Shown piece after piece: positions 8,338 to 18,041 of a DNA stretch of 64,000 nt. The notes beneath the pieces were generated by a model. The model had not been told where the DNA came from. It ran no database searches and saw nothing but the letters and a program-made list of their open reading frames with translations. The position numbers and the translations under genes were made by a program. The stretch comes from Ramlibacter rhizophilus (GTDB lineage: Bacteria > Pseudomonadota > Gammaproteobacteria > Burkholderiales > Burkholderiaceae_C): NCBI RefSeq assembly GCF_004681965.1, contig NZ_SMLL01000006.1, forward strand, positions 248,001-312,000, read 5' to 3'. Position 1 is the stretch's first letter, and each line of letters starts with the position of its first letter.

Positions 8338-9273
8338 TCAGAAGAAGTCGGCCGAGGTGACCTGGTCCGTCACCACCAGCACATTGCGCGCGCCGAGGAA
8401 GACGAGGTTGTCGCTGCGCTGCGGGTCTTCGCTCGCGCCCTGGCAGGTGAAGGCGACGGTGTACTGGCCCGGGGGCAGGAAGCCGATGCGGTAGAACCAG
8501 GCGCCCAGCGAATTGCGCTGCAGGCGGCCGGTGGTCACCGGCTCGACGCCGCCGCCGTCGATGTCGTCGGGCTGCGTGCCGAAACCGTCGAAGACGTACA
8601 CCAGGTTGACGTTCAGCTCCGGATTGGCTGGGAAGGGGCAGCTCGCGTCGGCGAGTGCGGCGACGCCGGCCGTGCCCTGGATGCCACCGATGCTGCTGTT
8701 GTTGACCAGGCGCAGCGCGGGCCGCAGCGGAAAGGGCCCGAGCGCCGAATCCGGCTCGCCCAGGGATTTGCGCAGGTCGAAGTCGATTGTGAGGGCGACC
8801 GGTCCGCCGGGTGGCACGCTGAAGCCGCGCGTGACGCGCAGCCCCGATTCCGCGCCGCTCGGGAGGTACAGCGGCCGCTGGGCGCCGCCCGGCAGCACGA
8901 CGTAGCTCTCCAGCGAGTCGCGGTCGGCATCGACCACGAGGCGCAGCGATTCGTAGGGGCCGGCATTGACCAGCGTGGAGGGCAGCAGGGGCGCGGACTC
9001 GAAGCCCTGCAGCGCCAAGAGATCGATGCGCAGGGGCGGGTCGAAGGTGAAGACCTGTTCGTCCTGGCCGAAACGCTTGAGGGCGACGCCGGAGAACTGC
9101 ACCACGGCACGCACGAGGCCGTCCACGGGTGCGTCGGTCACGTTCAGCGCGATGGCCCCGGTGCCGCCGGCGATGGGCAGGCTGCCCGGGTCGCCGCCGC
9201 CGCCGCCGCACGCGCCGAGCGCGGCCAATGCAAGCAGGAGGGGCGGTCCGTGGCGGGCGAGCAGGCGTGGCAT
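8338..9273 (-). CDS. DUF4382 domain lipoprotein
   Basis: 311 residues. Lipoprotein signal with lipobox LGAC-GGGGG near residue 22, so it is probably anchored to a membrane in the envelope. The body resembles DUF4382 (GTGAIALNVTDAPVDGLVRA, then FSGVALKRF), a beta-sandwich domain of unknown function seen in secreted lipoproteins. A second, C-terminal part (about 215-311) contains two Cys (SCPFP, FTCQG) and carboxypeptidase-regulatory-like features (LPPGQYTVAFTCQ). GAGGAG precedes the ATG at 9273. No partner gene hints at function. Confidence 0.75.
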   Translation of the reverse strand: MPRLLARHGPPLLLALAALGACGGGGGDPGSLPIAGGTGAIALNVTDAPVDGLVRAVVQFSGVALKRFGQDEQVFTFDPPLRIDLLALQGFESAPLLPSTLVNAGPYESLRLVVDADRDSLESYVVLPGGAQRPLYLPSGAESGLRVTRGFSVPPGGPVALTIDFDLRKSLGEPDSALGPFPLRPALRLVNNSSIGGIQGTAGVAALADASCPFPANPELNVNLVYVFDGFGTQPDDIDGGGVEPVTTGRLQRNSLGAWFYRIGFLPPGQYTVAFTCQGASEDPQRSDNLVFLGARNVLVVTDQVTSADFF

Positions 9274-9365
9274 AGGCGTCTCCTCAGCCCACGATAAGCC
9301 GGACGCCGCGCGCCGTGCTGAGGTAGCGCACGTTGCCAGCGGTGAAGTGTGTGTGCAAAGGTGCT

Positions 9366-9632
9366 TCAGGCAGCCGGCGCAGGCCGCGTGGCGTGCTCCA
9401 GCTGGGCGAGCCACAGCAGGGCGTCTTTGCGCGAGTTGCCGCACATGTCCGGCGAGGGTTGCAGCCCGGCGCACACGGCTGGGCGCTCGGGTCGGCCGAA
9501 GAGTTGGCAGCGCCGTTCCCGGTCGAGCTGCACGCAGGGGACGCCTGCGGGCTTGCCGTGGGGCATCCCGGGGATGGGGCTCGTGATGGAAGGCGCGATG
9601 CAGCAGGCGGCGCAGCCGGGACGGCAGTTCAT
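9366..9632 (-). CDS. YkgJ/UPF0153 family Cys-rich putative metal-cluster protein
   Basis: 88 residues, starting [16 protein letters not shown] with the Cys cluster C-x3-C-x2-CC characteristic of the YkgJ (zinc- or iron-chelating) family. Later cysteines lie in PCVQL, RCQLF, AVCAG and DMCGN. Family members are thought to bind a metal or Fe-S cluster; the reaction is unknown. The ATG at 9632 matches family length. Several hundred upstream bases stay open but read as arginine-rich non-coding. It lies 92 bases downstream of the lipoprotein start, on the same strand. Confidence 0.78.
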   Translation of the reverse strand: MNCRPGCAACCIAPSITSPIPGMPHGKPAGVPCVQLDRERRCQLFGRPERPAVCAGLQPSPDMCGNSRKDALLWLAQLEHATRPAPAA

Positions 9633-9716
9633 GGCGGTGCTGGGTGTAGTCCAAAAATACTCATCGGATCCGGGGCGGCAAGAGACCACCTTGCTGTCCG
9701 GAACGGGCCCGACGCC

Positions 9717-9722
9717 TACAAT
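9717..9722 (+). promoter_or_regulatory. Candidate -10 box for the mnmG transcript
   Basis: TACAAT followed by CTTGCGCC resembles other -10 elements in this window (TAAAATCG, TACAATCGGCC). A TTGCTG at 9691-9696 could be the -35, but the spacer is 20 bases, longer than usual. It leaves a leader of about 160 bases before mnmG. The rest of the 255-bp gap between the YkgJ gene and mnmG shows nothing else recognisable. Confidence 0.35.
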
Positions 9723-9887
9723 CTTGCGCCGTCGCCGCTGTCCTTGGCGCTGCCATGAGCCTCGTCGCCTGCGAGGCGCTTCGTGCCCCCGGCGTACTTC
9801 ATGTCCGGCATGGGCGTCCTGGATTTTCGCGCGTGCGGTCCGCGCAGGCCGAGATGCGCTGGTGTAGCCCCTTGCTGGAGTGATTGG

Positions 9888-11834
9888 ATGTTGTATCCCG
9901 AAGAGTTCGACGTGATCGTGGTCGGTGGCGGCCATGCCGGCACCGAGGCCGCGCTGGCGGCTGCGCGCATGGGCTGCCGCACGCTGCTGCTGACGCACAA
10001 CATCGAAACCCTGGGCCAGATGAGCTGCAATCCGTCCATCGGCGGCATCGGCAAGGGGCATCTGGTCAAGGAGGTCGATGCGCTGGGCGGAGCCATGGCG
10101 CTCGCCACGGACGAGGCCGGCATCCAGTTCCGCATCCTCAACAGCTCAAAGGGCCCGGCCGTGCGGGCGACGCGGGCGCAGGCGGACCGGGTGCTCTACA
10201 AGGCGGCGATCCGCCGGCGGCTGGAGAACCAGCCGGGGCTGATGCTGTTCCAGCAGGCGGTGGACGATCTGATGGTCGAGGGCGACCGGGTGGTCGGCGC
10301 CGTGACCCAGGTGGGCATCCGCTTCCGCGCCCGCACGGTGGTGCTCACCGCGGGCACCTTCCTGGACGGCCGCATCCATGTGGGCCTGGACAGCTACGCG
10401 GCAGGCCGCGCCGGCGATCCGCCGGCGGTGTCCCTGTCCGCGCGGCTCAAGGAGCTGCGGCTGCCGCAGGGGCGGCTCAAGACCGGAACGCCGCCACGCA
10501 TCGACGGGCGCAGCATCGATTTCTCGCGATGCGAGGAGCAGCCCGGCGACCTGGATCCGGTGCCGGTGTTCAGCTTCATGGGCCAGGCGGCCATGCATCC
10601 GCGGCAGGTGCCGTGCTGGATCACGCACACCAACGAGCGCACCCACGAGATCATCCGCTCCGGCTTCGACCGCAGCCCCATGTTCACGGGGAAGATCGAG
10701 GGAGTCGGGCCGCGCTACTGCCCAAGCGTGGAGGACAAGATCAACCGCTTCGCGGGCAAGGACAGCCACCAGATCTTCCTGGAGCCCGAAGGCCTGAGCA
10801 CCCACGAGTTCTACCCGAACGGCATCTCCACCAGCCTGCCTTTCGATATCCAGCTGGCGCTGGTGCGCTCCATGGCCGGGCTGGAGAACGCGCACATCCT
10901 GCGGCCGGGGTATGCCATCGAGTACGACTACTTCGATCCACGGTCCTTGCGAAGCAGCTTCGAGACCCAACAGATCAAGGGGCTGTTCTTTGCCGGGCAG
11001 ATCAACGGGACCACCGGCTACGAGGAGGCCGCCGCGCAGGGACTGTTCGCCGGCATCAATGCGGCCTTGCAGTGCCGGGGGGAATCGCCCTGGCTGCCGG
11101 CGCGCCACGAGGCCTACCTCGGCGTCCTGGTGGACGACCTGATCACCAAGGGCGTGACCGAGCCTTACCGCATGTTCACGAGCCGGGCCGAGTTTCGGCT
11201 CCAGCTGCGCGAGGACAACGCGGACATGCGCCTGACGGAGGCCGGCCGGCGCATGGGGCTGATCGACGACGCGCGCTGGGACGCGTTCAACCGGAAGCGG
11301 GACGCTGTTTCACGTGAAACAGAGCGCCTGAAATCCACCTGGGTGAACCCCCGCAACCTGCCGAGCGAGGACGCGGTTCGCGTGCTGGGGCAGGCGATCG
11401 AGCGCGAGTACAAGCTCGCCGACCTGCTGCGGCGCCCGGGCGTGGGCTACGAGGCGTTGATGACGCTCGCCTCCGGCAGGCACCGCACGGAACTTGTTTC
11501 ACGTGAAACACTGGGGGAGCTGTACGCGCCGGTGGTGGAGCAGGTCGAGATCGGCGTGAAGTACGCCGGCTACATCGACCGCCAGAACGACGAGGTCGAG
11601 CGCGCCGCGTTCTACGAGGGCCGCCGACTTCCGGAGTCGCTGGACTACATGCAGGTCTCGGCGCTCAGCATCGAGGTGCGGCAGAAGCTGGCCAAGCACC
11701 GGCCGGAGACGCTGGGCCAGGCATCCCGAATCTCGGGCGTTACGCCGGCAGCGATCTCGCTGCTGCTCGTGCACCTGAAGAAGAGCCGGGCGGCTGGGTT
11801 TGCCGCAGCATCCGACCCCGTGACGACGCCATGA
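9888..11834 (+). CDS. mnmG: tRNA uridine-5-carboxymethylaminomethyl synthesis enzyme MnmG (GidA)
   Basis: 648 residues, full family length. The N-terminal FAD Rossmann motif is [10 protein letters not shown], followed by the MnmG signatures [20 protein letters not shown] and [10 protein letters not shown]. Central [12 protein letters not shown] and the C-terminal helical domain that binds MnmE are present. Role: with MnmE it installs the carboxymethylaminomethyl group on wobble uridine of tRNAs, using FAD, NADH and methylene-THF. The ATG at 9888 has GGAG upstream. The gene overlaps rsmG by four bases (ATGA). Odd feature: two perfect parS sites lie inside the coding region (11306-11321 and 11495-11510), each read as V-S-R-E-T. 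Confidence 0.97.
   Translation: MLYPEEFDVIVVGGGHAGTEAALAAARMGCRTLLLTHNIETLGQMSCNPSIGGIGKGHLVKEVDALGGAMALATDEAGIQFRILNSSKGPAVRATRAQADRVLYKAAIRRRLENQPGLMLFQQAVDDLMVEGDRVVGAVTQVGIRFRARTVVLTAGTFLDGRIHVGLDSYAAGRAGDPPAVSLSARLKELRLPQGRLKTGTPPRIDGRSIDFSRCEEQPGDLDPVPVFSFMGQAAMHPRQVPCWITHTNERTHEIIRSGFDRSPMFTGKIEGVGPRYCPSVEDKINRFAGKDSHQIFLEPEGLSTHEFYPNGISTSLPFDIQLALVRSMAGLENAHILRPGYAIEYDYFDPRSLRSSFETQQIKGLFFAGQINGTTGYEEAAAQGLFAGINAALQCRGESPWLPARHEAYLGVLVDDLITKGVTEPYRMFTSRAEFRLQLREDNADMRLTEAGRRMGLIDDARWDAFNRKRDAVSRETERLKSTWVNPRNLPSEDAVRVLGQAIEREYKLADLLRRPGVGYEALMTLASGRHRTELVSRETLGELYAPVVEQVEIGVKYAGYIDRQNDEVERAAFYEGRRLPESLDYMQVSALSIEVRQKLAKHRPETLGQASRISGVTPAAISLLLVHLKKSRAAGFAAASDPVTTP
11306..11321. other. 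parS site 1 (ParB binding/loading site) within mnmG
   Basis: TGTTTCACGTGAAACA is an exact 16-bp match to the universal chromosomal parS palindrome. It lies in frame within mnmG about 1.9 kb before parA and 3.3 kb before parB. ParB proteins load here and spread to form the partition complex. A second exact copy follows 189 bases later. Confidence 0.95.
11495..11510. other. parS site 2 within mnmG
   Basis: A second exact TGTTTCACGTGAAACA palindrome, 189 bp after the first start to start. It is again read by mnmG as VSRET. Closely spaced parS copies near parAB are typical of chromosomal centromere regions near the replication origin. Confidence 0.95.
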
Positions 11835-12493
11835 GCGTGTCCGTCGATGGCCTGGAGCAGGCGCTGCTGCAGGGGGCGAGCGCGCTCGGCGTGGACTTGC
11901 AGCCTCACCAGCGGCGGCAGTTGCTGGACTACCTGGCGCTGATCGGGAAGTGGAGCCGGGTGTACAACCTCACCGCGATCCGCTCGCCCGAGGAGATGCT
12001 GACCCACCACCTCCTGGACAGCCTGGCGGTGGTGGAGCCGCTGCGCCGCCACGCCGCCGGTCGACCCCTGCGCGTGCTCGACGTCGGGTCCGGTGCCGGC
12101 CTGCCGGGCGTGGTGCTCGCCATCTGCTGCCCGGAGTTCGCCGTGGACTGCGTGGACACGGTGGCCAAGAAGGCGGCCTTCGTCCAGCACGTGGCGGCCA
12201 GCCTGCGCCTCCCGGCGCTGCGGGGGGTCCATGCGCGCGTGGAGTCCATGGGCGCAAGCTACGACCTGGTGTGTTCCCGGGCGTTCGCCTCCCTGCAGGA
12301 CTTCGTCGCGCTCACGCAGGCGAGGCTTGCGCCCGGGGGCGCGTGGATGGCCATGAAGGGGCGCAGGCCCGAGGACGAAATCGCGGCGGTGTCGCCACGG
12401 GCGCAAGTGTTTCACGTGGAACCTTTGACGATTCCCGCCCTGGACGCCGAGCGCTGCATCGTCTGGATGAGGCCGCGCGAGGTGCTCACGTAA
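11831..12493 (+). CDS. rsmG: 16S rRNA (guanine-N7) methyltransferase RsmG (GidB)
   Basis: 220 residues. SAM-binding motif I is [15 protein letters not shown], preceded by the family segment [26 protein letters not shown] and followed by [10 protein letters not shown] and [12 protein letters not shown]. Role: methylation of G527 in 16S rRNA (E. coli numbering), a position linked to streptomycin sensitivity. Start and stop of mnmG overlap (ATGA), so the two are translationally coupled, as is usual for gidA-gidB. A third, degenerate parS-like site lies near its 3' end (12408-12423). Confidence 0.96.
   Translation: MSVSVDGLEQALLQGASALGVDLQPHQRRQLLDYLALIGKWSRVYNLTAIRSPEEMLTHHLLDSLAVVEPLRRHAAGRPLRVLDVGSGAGLPGVVLAICCPEFAVDCVDTVAKKAAFVQHVAASLRLPALRGVHARVESMGASYDLVCSRAFASLQDFVALTQARLAPGGAWMAMKGRRPEDEIAAVSPRAQVFHVEPLTIPALDAERCIVWMRPREVLT
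12408..12423. other. Degenerate parS-like site 3 within rsmG
   Basis: TGTTTCACGTGGAACC differs from the parS palindrome at two of 16 positions, both in the right half (G for A, and the terminal C for A). The left half and the central CACGTG are intact. It lies in the 3' part of rsmG, about 0.8 kb before parA. Near-matches of this sort are often still bound by ParB, more weakly; here that is inference. Confidence 0.7.
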
Positions 12494-12540
12494 ACTCGGC
12501 CATTTCCACGCGCCGTCTTCTCACCGGCTGTTCCTGACCC

Positions 12541-13155
12541 ATGTTCGGCGTCTCAGACTTCAGCGCATTCGTCGCCGCCATCGTGCTGTTCCTCGCGATC
12601 CCAGGCCCGGGCAACCTCGCGCTGATCACCTCGACAGGGCAGGGCGGTATCCGCGCCGGATTGGCGGCCACGCTGGGCGTGATCGCGGGCGATCAGGTGC
12701 TGATGTGGGCCGCGGTGGCCGGCATTGCCGCCTTGCTGCTGGCCTATCCGGCGGCCTTCGCCACCGTTCAGTGGATCGGCGCGGCCTACCTCGCGTACCT
12801 GGGTGTGCGCCTGCTGATGGCACGCCCGGGCGACCAGCCGGTGGTCCGGATCCTGCCGCGCCACTACCTTCGGCAGGCTGCCCTGATCACCCTGATGAAC
12901 CCCAAGGCCATCGTCTTCTACATGGCCTTCTTCCCGCTTTTCGTGGACCCGGTGCGCCACCAGGGCGCCACGACCTTCGCCGTGATGGCGCTCACCATCG
13001 CGGCGCTGACCTTTCTTTATGGACTCGCGATCACCCTGCTGACTCACTTCCTGGCGCAACGACTGCGGGCCCAGCCCTGGTTCGCGCGCCTGCTGGAGAA
13101 GGTCGCCGGGGTGTTCCTGATCGGCTTCGGCATCAAGCTGGCCATCTCCCGGTGA
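12541..13155 (+). CDS. LysE/RhtB family amino-acid exporter
   Basis: 204 residues with about six transmembrane segments. It has the N-terminal family pattern IPGPGNLALITSTGQGG followed by GLAATLGVIAGD. LysE/RhtB proteins export amino acids such as lysine, homoserine or threonine; the substrate cannot be fixed from sequence. A possible -10, TAAACT, lies at 12491-12496 across the rsmG stop. Its position between rsmG and parA is a recurring feature of Comamonadaceae-type par regions (recalled, not computed). Confidence 0.9.
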   Translation: MFGVSDFSAFVAAIVLFLAIPGPGNLALITSTGQGGIRAGLAATLGVIAGDQVLMWAAVAGIAALLLAYPAAFATVQWIGAAYLAYLGVRLLMARPGDQPVVRILPRHYLRQAALITLMNPKAIVFYMAFFPLFVDPVRHQGATTFAVMALTIAALTFLYGLAITLLTHFLAQRLRAQPWFARLLEKVAGVFLIGFGIKLAISR

Positions 13156-13200
13156 AGCGCTCGACGCACATTTCCCTGGCCCGCGGAGGGGCCTGACGCC

Positions 13201-13971
13201 ATGGCCAAGATCTTTTGCATCGCGAACCAGAAGGGCGGGGTCGGCAAGACCACCACCACCGTCAACCTCGCCGCCGGCTTGGCCAAGGTGGGCCAGCGGG
13301 TGCTGCTGGTGGACCTCGATCCGCAGGGCAACGCCACCATGGGCTCGGGCGTGGACAAGCGCGAGCTGGAGAACACGGTCTACGACGTGCTGCTGGAGTC
13401 GGCCACGCTGGCCGAGGCGCGCGTGCGCTCCGAGCGCTGCGGCTACGACGTTGTGGGAGCCAACCGCGAACTGGCCGGCGCGGAGGTCGAGCTGGTCGGG
13501 CTGGAGCGGCGCGAGAAGCGGCTCAAGCAGGCGCTCGCGACCGTGGCCGCCGATTACGACTTCGTCCTCATCGACTGCCCGCCTTCGCTGTCCCTGCTCA
13601 CGCTCAACGGCCTGTGCGCCGCGCACGGTGTGGTGGTGCCCATGCAGTGCGAATACTTCGCGCTGGAAGGCTTGTCCGACCTCGTCAACACCATCAAGCA
13701 GGTGCACGCCAACCTGAACCCGGACCTGAAGATCATCGGCCTGCTGCGCGTGATGTTCGACGCCCGCATCACGCTGCAGCAGCAGGTGAGCGAGCAGTTG
13801 AAGGCGCACTTCGGCGAGAAAGTCTTCGACACCGTGATCCCACGCAACGTGCGGCTGGCTGAGGCGCCCAGCTACGGCTTGCCCGGCGTGGTGTTCGATC
13901 CGGCCGCGCGCGGCAGCCAGGCTTTCGTCGAGTTCGCGAACGAGATGGTCGGACGCATCAAGCGGATGTGA
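13201..13971 (+). CDS. parA: Chromosome partitioning ATPase ParA (Soj)
   Basis: 256 residues. Deviant Walker A KGGVGKTT (11-18) with the signature lysine, then LVDLDPQGNATMGSG (Walker A'), FVLIDCPPSLSLLTLN (Walker B) and a C-terminal NEMVGRIKRM. The short N-terminus without a DNA-binding extension marks the chromosomal Soj/ParA type. Role: ATP-dependent, nucleoid-bound dimer that moves ParB-parS complexes. The stop overlaps a possible GTG start of the next gene. Its partners parB (14577) and the parS sites are in the window. Confidence 0.97.
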   Translation: MAKIFCIANQKGGVGKTTTTVNLAAGLAKVGQRVLLVDLDPQGNATMGSGVDKRELENTVYDVLLESATLAEARVRSERCGYDVVGANRELAGAEVELVGLERREKRLKQALATVAADYDFVLIDCPPSLSLLTLNGLCAAHGVVVPMQCEYFALEGLSDLVNTIKQVHANLNPDLKIIGLLRVMFDARITLQQQVSEQLKAHFGEKVFDTVIPRNVRLAEAPSYGLPGVVFDPAARGSQAFVEFANEMVGRIKRM

Positions 13972-13991
13972 GTCCCCACTCTTCAAGAAAC

Positions 13992-14531
13992 ATGCGCGGC
14001 GACGACGTTCTACTTCTCCCGGGTTGGCAGAACTCCGGGCCCGGGCACTGGCAGACGCTGTGGGAGCAGCAGCATGGCTGCCATCGCGTGGAGCAGCACG
14101 ACTGGCTGCGCCCGCTGCGTGGCGACTGGATCGCGCGGCTGGAAGAGGTTCTGCTCGCGCGCCGCACGCCGGCCGTGCTGGCGGCGCACAGCCTGGGCTG
14201 CCACCTGGTCGCGGCCTGGGCTGCCCACAGCCGGCACACAGACCGTGTTCGCGGCGCCTTGCTGGTGGCGCCCCCCGACATCGAGCGGCCCGAGCTGCGC
14301 ACCCTGTTGCCCAGCTGGGCGCCCACGCCGCGCCAGGCGCTTGGGTTTCCCAGCGTGCTGGTGGCCGGCCGAGATGACCCGTATGGCGACTTCGAGCAGG
14401 CGCAGTGCCTCGCACGGGACTGGGGCGCGCGGCTGGAGGATCTCGGCCCTGCGGGCCACGTCAATGCCGACAGCGGGCTGGGCGACTGGCCCCAGGGCTG
14501 GTCGCTGCTGCAGGCGCTCGCCGGGTACTGA
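13992..14531 (+). CDS. RBBP9/YdeN-type serine alpha/beta hydrolase inserted between parA and parB
   Basis: 179 residues from the ATG at 13992. It begins MRGDDVLLLPGWQNSGPGHW, typical of the RBBP9/YdeN family. The serine nucleophile lies in AAHSLGC, a family variant of GxSxG, with VAGRDDPY (acid) and PAGHVNADSGLGDWPQG (His). Reaction unknown; members are small serine hydrolases. An in-frame GTG at 13968 overlaps the parA stop (GTGA) and could be the real, coupled start; neither start has a strong Shine-Dalgarno. It probably shares the parA-parB transcript. Confidence 0.85.
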   Translation: MRGDDVLLLPGWQNSGPGHWQTLWEQQHGCHRVEQHDWLRPLRGDWIARLEEVLLARRTPAVLAAHSLGCHLVAAWAAHSRHTDRVRGALLVAPPDIERPELRTLLPSWAPTPRQALGFPSVLVAGRDDPYGDFEQAQCLARDWGARLEDLGPAGHVNADSGLGDWPQGWSLLQALAGY

Positions 14532-14576
14532 TCCCACTTTCCTCATTCGACACAGCAAGACCAAAGGACGGCAGGC

Positions 14577-15497
14577 ATGGCCACCAAGAAACTCAAGGGA
14601 CTCGGACGCGGACTGGAGGCGCTGCTCGGACCGCAGGTGAGCGAGGGTGCCGCGGCGGAAGCGCCGGCCGCGAACCCGGGGCTGCCGGCCTCCCTGCTGC
14701 TGTCGGACATGGTCCCGGGGGTGTACCAGCCGCGCACACGCATGGACGAGGGTGCGCTCTACGAGCTGGCCGAGAGCATCAAGTCGCAGGGCATCATGCA
14801 GCCCATCCTCGTGCGCCGGCTGCAGCAGGGCCCCAACGGCGGCAAGTACGAGATCATCGCCGGCGAGCGCCGATTCCGCGCCGCGCGTCTTGCGGGCCTG
14901 GACAGCGTGCCCGTGCTGGTGCGCGACGTGCCCGACGAGTCCGCCGCGGCGATGGCGCTCATCGAGAACATCCAGCGCGAGGACCTGAATCCCCTGGAGG
15001 AAGCGCAGGGTCTGCAGCGCCTGGTCCGCGACTTCGGCCTCACGCACGAGCAGGCCGCGCAGGCCGTGGGCCGCTCGCGCAGCGCCGCTTCCAACCTGCT
15101 GCGCCTCTTGAACCTGGCTGAGCCGGTGCAGACCATGCTCATGGCCGGGGACCTGGACATGGGCCATGCGCGGGCCCTGCTCGCGCTGGAGCGGGCGGCG
15201 CAGATCACGGCCGCCAACCAGATCGCCGCGCGCAAGCTCTCCGTGCGCGAGGCCGAAGGCCTGGTCAAGAAGATCGGGGCCGAGTTCAACCTGGTCTCGC
15301 CCAAGCCCAAGAAGGAGAAGTCGCGCGACCTGCGCCGGCTGGAGGAGGAACTGTCGGACCTGCTCACCGCCGAAGTGGAGGTGCGGGTGAAAAAGCGCGT
15401 GCGGCGCGCTGGCAGCTTCGAGGAGATGGGCGAAGTTGCGATCCAGTTCGGCTCGCTGGAGTCCCTCAACGGGCTCATCGACCGTTTGCGCGGCTGA
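14577..15497 (+). CDS. parB: Chromosome partitioning protein ParB (Spo0J)
   Basis: 306 residues. N-terminal basic KGLGRGLEALLG tail (ParA-stimulating region), the ParB/CTPase domain with AGERRFRAARLAG (CTP-binding GERRxRA), the helix-turn-helix GLTHEQAAQAVGRSRSAASN that reads parS, and a C-terminal dimerisation domain ending in LESLNGLIDRLRG. Role: CTP-dependent sliding clamp loaded at parS, forming the partition complex. It is downstream of parA with the small hydrolase gene between, and convergent with alr. Confidence 0.97.
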   Translation: MATKKLKGLGRGLEALLGPQVSEGAAAEAPAANPGLPASLLLSDMVPGVYQPRTRMDEGALYELAESIKSQGIMQPILVRRLQQGPNGGKYEIIAGERRFRAARLAGLDSVPVLVRDVPDESAAAMALIENIQREDLNPLEEAQGLQRLVRDFGLTHEQAAQAVGRSRSAASNLLRLLNLAEPVQTMLMAGDLDMGHARALLALERAAQITAANQIAARKLSVREAEGLVKKIGAEFNLVSPKPKKEKSRDLRRLEEELSDLLTAEVEVRVKKRVRRAGSFEEMGEVAIQFGSLESLNGLIDRLRG

Positions 15498-15528
15498 GAC
15501 CTTCGCTGGCACTCAGCCGCCCGCCGGC

Positions 15529-16635
15529 TCACAGGTCCGGATCTTCGACCACCACCGGCACGCGCGGCGCCAGCGCGCACATCAGTTCATACCCGATCGT
15601 CCCGCCCGCCCGCGCGACCTCGTCGATGGTCAGCACCGTGCCGCTGCGCGAGCGGCCCCAGAGCGTGACTTCGCTGCCCGGCCCGGCGGCGGGCACCGGC
15701 TCCAGGTCCACCGCGATCATGTCCATGGAGACGCGGCCCAGCGTGCGCGTGCGCACGCCGTCCACCAGCACGGGCGTTCCCGTCCCGCAGTGCCGCGGGT
15801 AGCCGTCCGCATAGCCGCAGGCCACCGTGCCCACGCGCAGGGGCGCGCTCGCGGTGAAGCTGGAGCCGTAGCCCACCGTGTCGCCCGCTGCGAGCCGCTG
15901 GACGCCGATGAGGCGGCTCGACAGCGTCATGGCCGGCTGCAGGTCCCAGTGCGCGCTGTCGTGCTCGGGATGGTCCGGCGCGCTGCCGTACATCGCGATG
16001 CCCGGTCGCACCCAGTCGCCGCGCACCGCGGGAACGTCGGCAAAGCGCAGGAGCGCCGCGCTGTTGGCCAGGCTGCGCTCACCCGGCAGGTCGCGCGTGG
16101 CGTCTTCGAAGACGGCGAGCTGCGCCGCGATGCCCCGCGGTCCGTCGGCATCGCTGAAGTGGGTCATGAGCGTGATCTCGTCCACCTGGGGCAGGGCGTT
16201 CAAGCGCGACCACGCCGTGCGCAGTCCCGAGGGCGGCAGGCCCAGCCGGTTCATCCCGCTGTTGAGTTTGAGGAAGACGCGGTGCGGCACATGCGTCTTG
16301 TGCAAAGCCAGCATGTCCACCTGCTCAGTGCAGTGCACCGTGTGCCACAGCGACAGGCGCGAGCACAGCTCCAGGTCGCGCGGCTCGAACACGCCTTCGA
16401 GCAGCAGGATCGGGCCGCGCCATCCGAGCGCACGCACGCGCTCGGCCTCCTGCAGGTCCAGCAGCGCGAAGCCGTCCACCCCGCGCAGCGCATCGAACGC
16501 GCGCTCGATGCCATGGCCGTAGGCGTTGGCCTTGACCACGCCCCATACGCGCGCACCCTGCGCGGCCCGGCGCAGTCGCTCGAGGTTGTGGCGCAGGGCC
16601 TGGGCATGGATGGTGGCCTGGATGGGGCGTGGCAT
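15529..16635 (-). CDS. alr: Alanine racemase
   Basis: 368 residues. The PLP lysine is K35 in [10 protein letters not shown], and the second catalytic base is Y254 in VGYGSSFTA. The PLP phosphate and substrate regions [14 protein letters not shown] and [13 protein letters not shown] are present. Role: interconversion of L- and D-alanine, supplying D-Ala for peptidoglycan or, if the catabolic DadX form, feeding D-amino-acid dehydrogenase. A dadA-like gene at 53940 is in the window but not adjacent, so alr versus dadX is not settled. The ATG at 16635 gives the family start; an in-frame extension to 16755 looks non-coding. Confidence 0.93.
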   Translation of the reverse strand: MPRPIQATIHAQALRHNLERLRRAAQGARVWGVVKANAYGHGIERAFDALRGVDGFALLDLQEAERVRALGWRGPILLLEGVFEPRDLELCSRLSLWHTVHCTEQVDMLALHKTHVPHRVFLKLNSGMNRLGLPPSGLRTAWSRLNALPQVDEITLMTHFSDADGPRGIAAQLAVFEDATRDLPGERSLANSAALLRFADVPAVRGDWVRPGIAMYGSAPDHPEHDSAHWDLQPAMTLSSRLIGVQRLAAGDTVGYGSSFTASAPLRVGTVACGYADGYPRHCGTGTPVLVDGVRTRTLGRVSMDMIAVDLEPVPAAGPGSEVTLWGRSRSGTVLTIDEVARAGGTIGYELMCALAPRVPVVVEDPDL

Positions 16636-16757
16636 GGGTGGGACAGTGCGGTTGAGCAGCCATTGTCGCAAGGGGCTGCGTGATATAACCGCCCGACTTT
16701 TGGAGACGAGCATTTCGCCGTGCTTCAGCACGTGCTGACGCAAGGTTGCCACCACGC

Positions 16758-18041
16758 ATGAAGCGCGGCTTCTACACCATCATGTCGGCGCAGTTTTTTT
16801 CTTCGCTGGCCGACAATGCCTTGTTCGTGACCGCCGTGGAACTGCTGCGAGCCGGAGGCGCCGGCGAGTGGCAGCGCGCCGCCCTGGTGCCGATGTTCGC
16901 GCTGTTCTACGTCATCCTCGCCCCTTTCGTCGGCGCCTTCGCCGACGCCTTGCCCAAGGGGCGGGTCATGTTCATCAGCAATGCGATCAAGGTGGTCGGC
17001 TGCCTGCTGATGCTCTTCGGTTCGCACCCCCTGCTCGCGTACGCGGTCGTGGGGCTGGGCGCCGCGGCGTACTCGCCGGCCAAGTACGGCATCCTGACCG
17101 AGCTCCTGCCGCCCTCGCAGCTGGTGAAGGCCAACGGCTGGATCGAGGGGCTGACCATCGCGTCCATCATCCTGGGCATCCTCATGGGCGGCATGCTGGT
17201 GAGCCAGGCCGTGGCCGGGCAGGTGCTGCGGCTGGACCTGCCATGGGTGGACACCGGCATCGACACCGCGCCCGAAGCCGCCATCGCGCTGCTGATCCTC
17301 GTCTATGCGGTGGCCGCGTGGTTCAACACGCGCATCCCGCACACCGGGGTCGAGATGCGGCCCATCCCGCGCAATTCGCTGGAGCTCGTGCCTGACTTCT
17401 GGACCTGCAACATGCGCCTGTGGCGCGACAAGCTCGGCCAGATCTCGCTGGCCACCACCACGCTGTTCTGGGGCGTCTCGGGCAACCTGCGCTACATCAT
17501 CCTGGCCTGGGCCGCCGTCGCCCTCGGCTATGGCACCTCGCAGGCGTCCGCGCTGACCGGCGTGGTCGCGCTGGGAACGGCGGTGGGCGCGATCGCCGCC
17601 TCCATGCGCGTGCGGCTGGACCAGGCCACGAGCGTCATGCCCCTGGGCATCGCCATGGGCGTGCTCGTGGTGCTGATGAATTTCATCGACAACGTCTGGA
17701 TGGCGGCGCCCTTCCTCATCCTTCTCGGCGCGCTGGGCGGCTACCTCGTCGTGCCCATGAACGCGCTGCTGCAGCACCGCGGACACAACCTCATGGGCGC
17801 GGGACGCAGCATCGCCGTCCAGAACTTCAACGAGCAGGCATGCATCCTGGGCCTGGGGGCGCTCTACAGCTTTTCCACCGGCATCGGTGTCTCGGCCTTC
17901 GGCGCGATCACCGGCTTCGGGCTGATCGTCGCGAGCGTCATGTGGGCCATCCAGCGCTGGCACAAGGGCAACCTCGTGCGGCACAAGGACGAGGTCGATC
18001 ACCTCCTGCAGGTGGCGCGACACGACAAGGTGCATGGTTGA
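16758..18041 (+). CDS. lplT: Lysophospholipid transporter LplT-like (MFS)
   Basis: 427 residues, about 12 transmembrane helices. The N-terminus [23 protein letters not shown] and the [25 protein letters not shown] segment are characteristic of LplT, the flippase that returns lysophosphatidylethanolamine to the cytoplasm for re-acylation. No acyltransferase (aas) domain is fused or adjacent, unlike the E. coli lplT-aas operon. The ATG at 16758 is preferred over a TTG at 16746. A TATAAC at 16684-16689 may be its -10. It overlaps the next gene by 8 bases. Confidence 0.9.
   Translation: MKRGFYTIMSAQFFSSLADNALFVTAVELLRAGGAGEWQRAALVPMFALFYVILAPFVGAFADALPKGRVMFISNAIKVVGCLLMLFGSHPLLAYAVVGLGAAAYSPAKYGILTELLPPSQLVKANGWIEGLTIASIILGILMGGMLVSQAVAGQVLRLDLPWVDTGIDTAPEAAIALLILVYAVAAWFNTRIPHTGVEMRPIPRNSLELVPDFWTCNMRLWRDKLGQISLATTTLFWGVSGNLRYIILAWAAVALGYGTSQASALTGVVALGTAVGAIAASMRVRLDQATSVMPLGIAMGVLVVLMNFIDNVWMAAPFLILLGALGGYLVVPMNALLQHRGHNLMGAGRSIAVQNFNEQACILGLGALYSFSTGIGVSAFGAITGFGLIVASVMWAIQRWHKGNLVRHKDEVDHLLQVARHDKVHG

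Noticed and set aside
5325-8360. A 1011-codon open frame on the plus strand overlapping copA and the hemerythrin gene
   Set aside because: It is the +1 shadow of copA in GC-rich DNA, rich in Arg/Gly/Ala with no motif, while copA has every family motif in its own frame.
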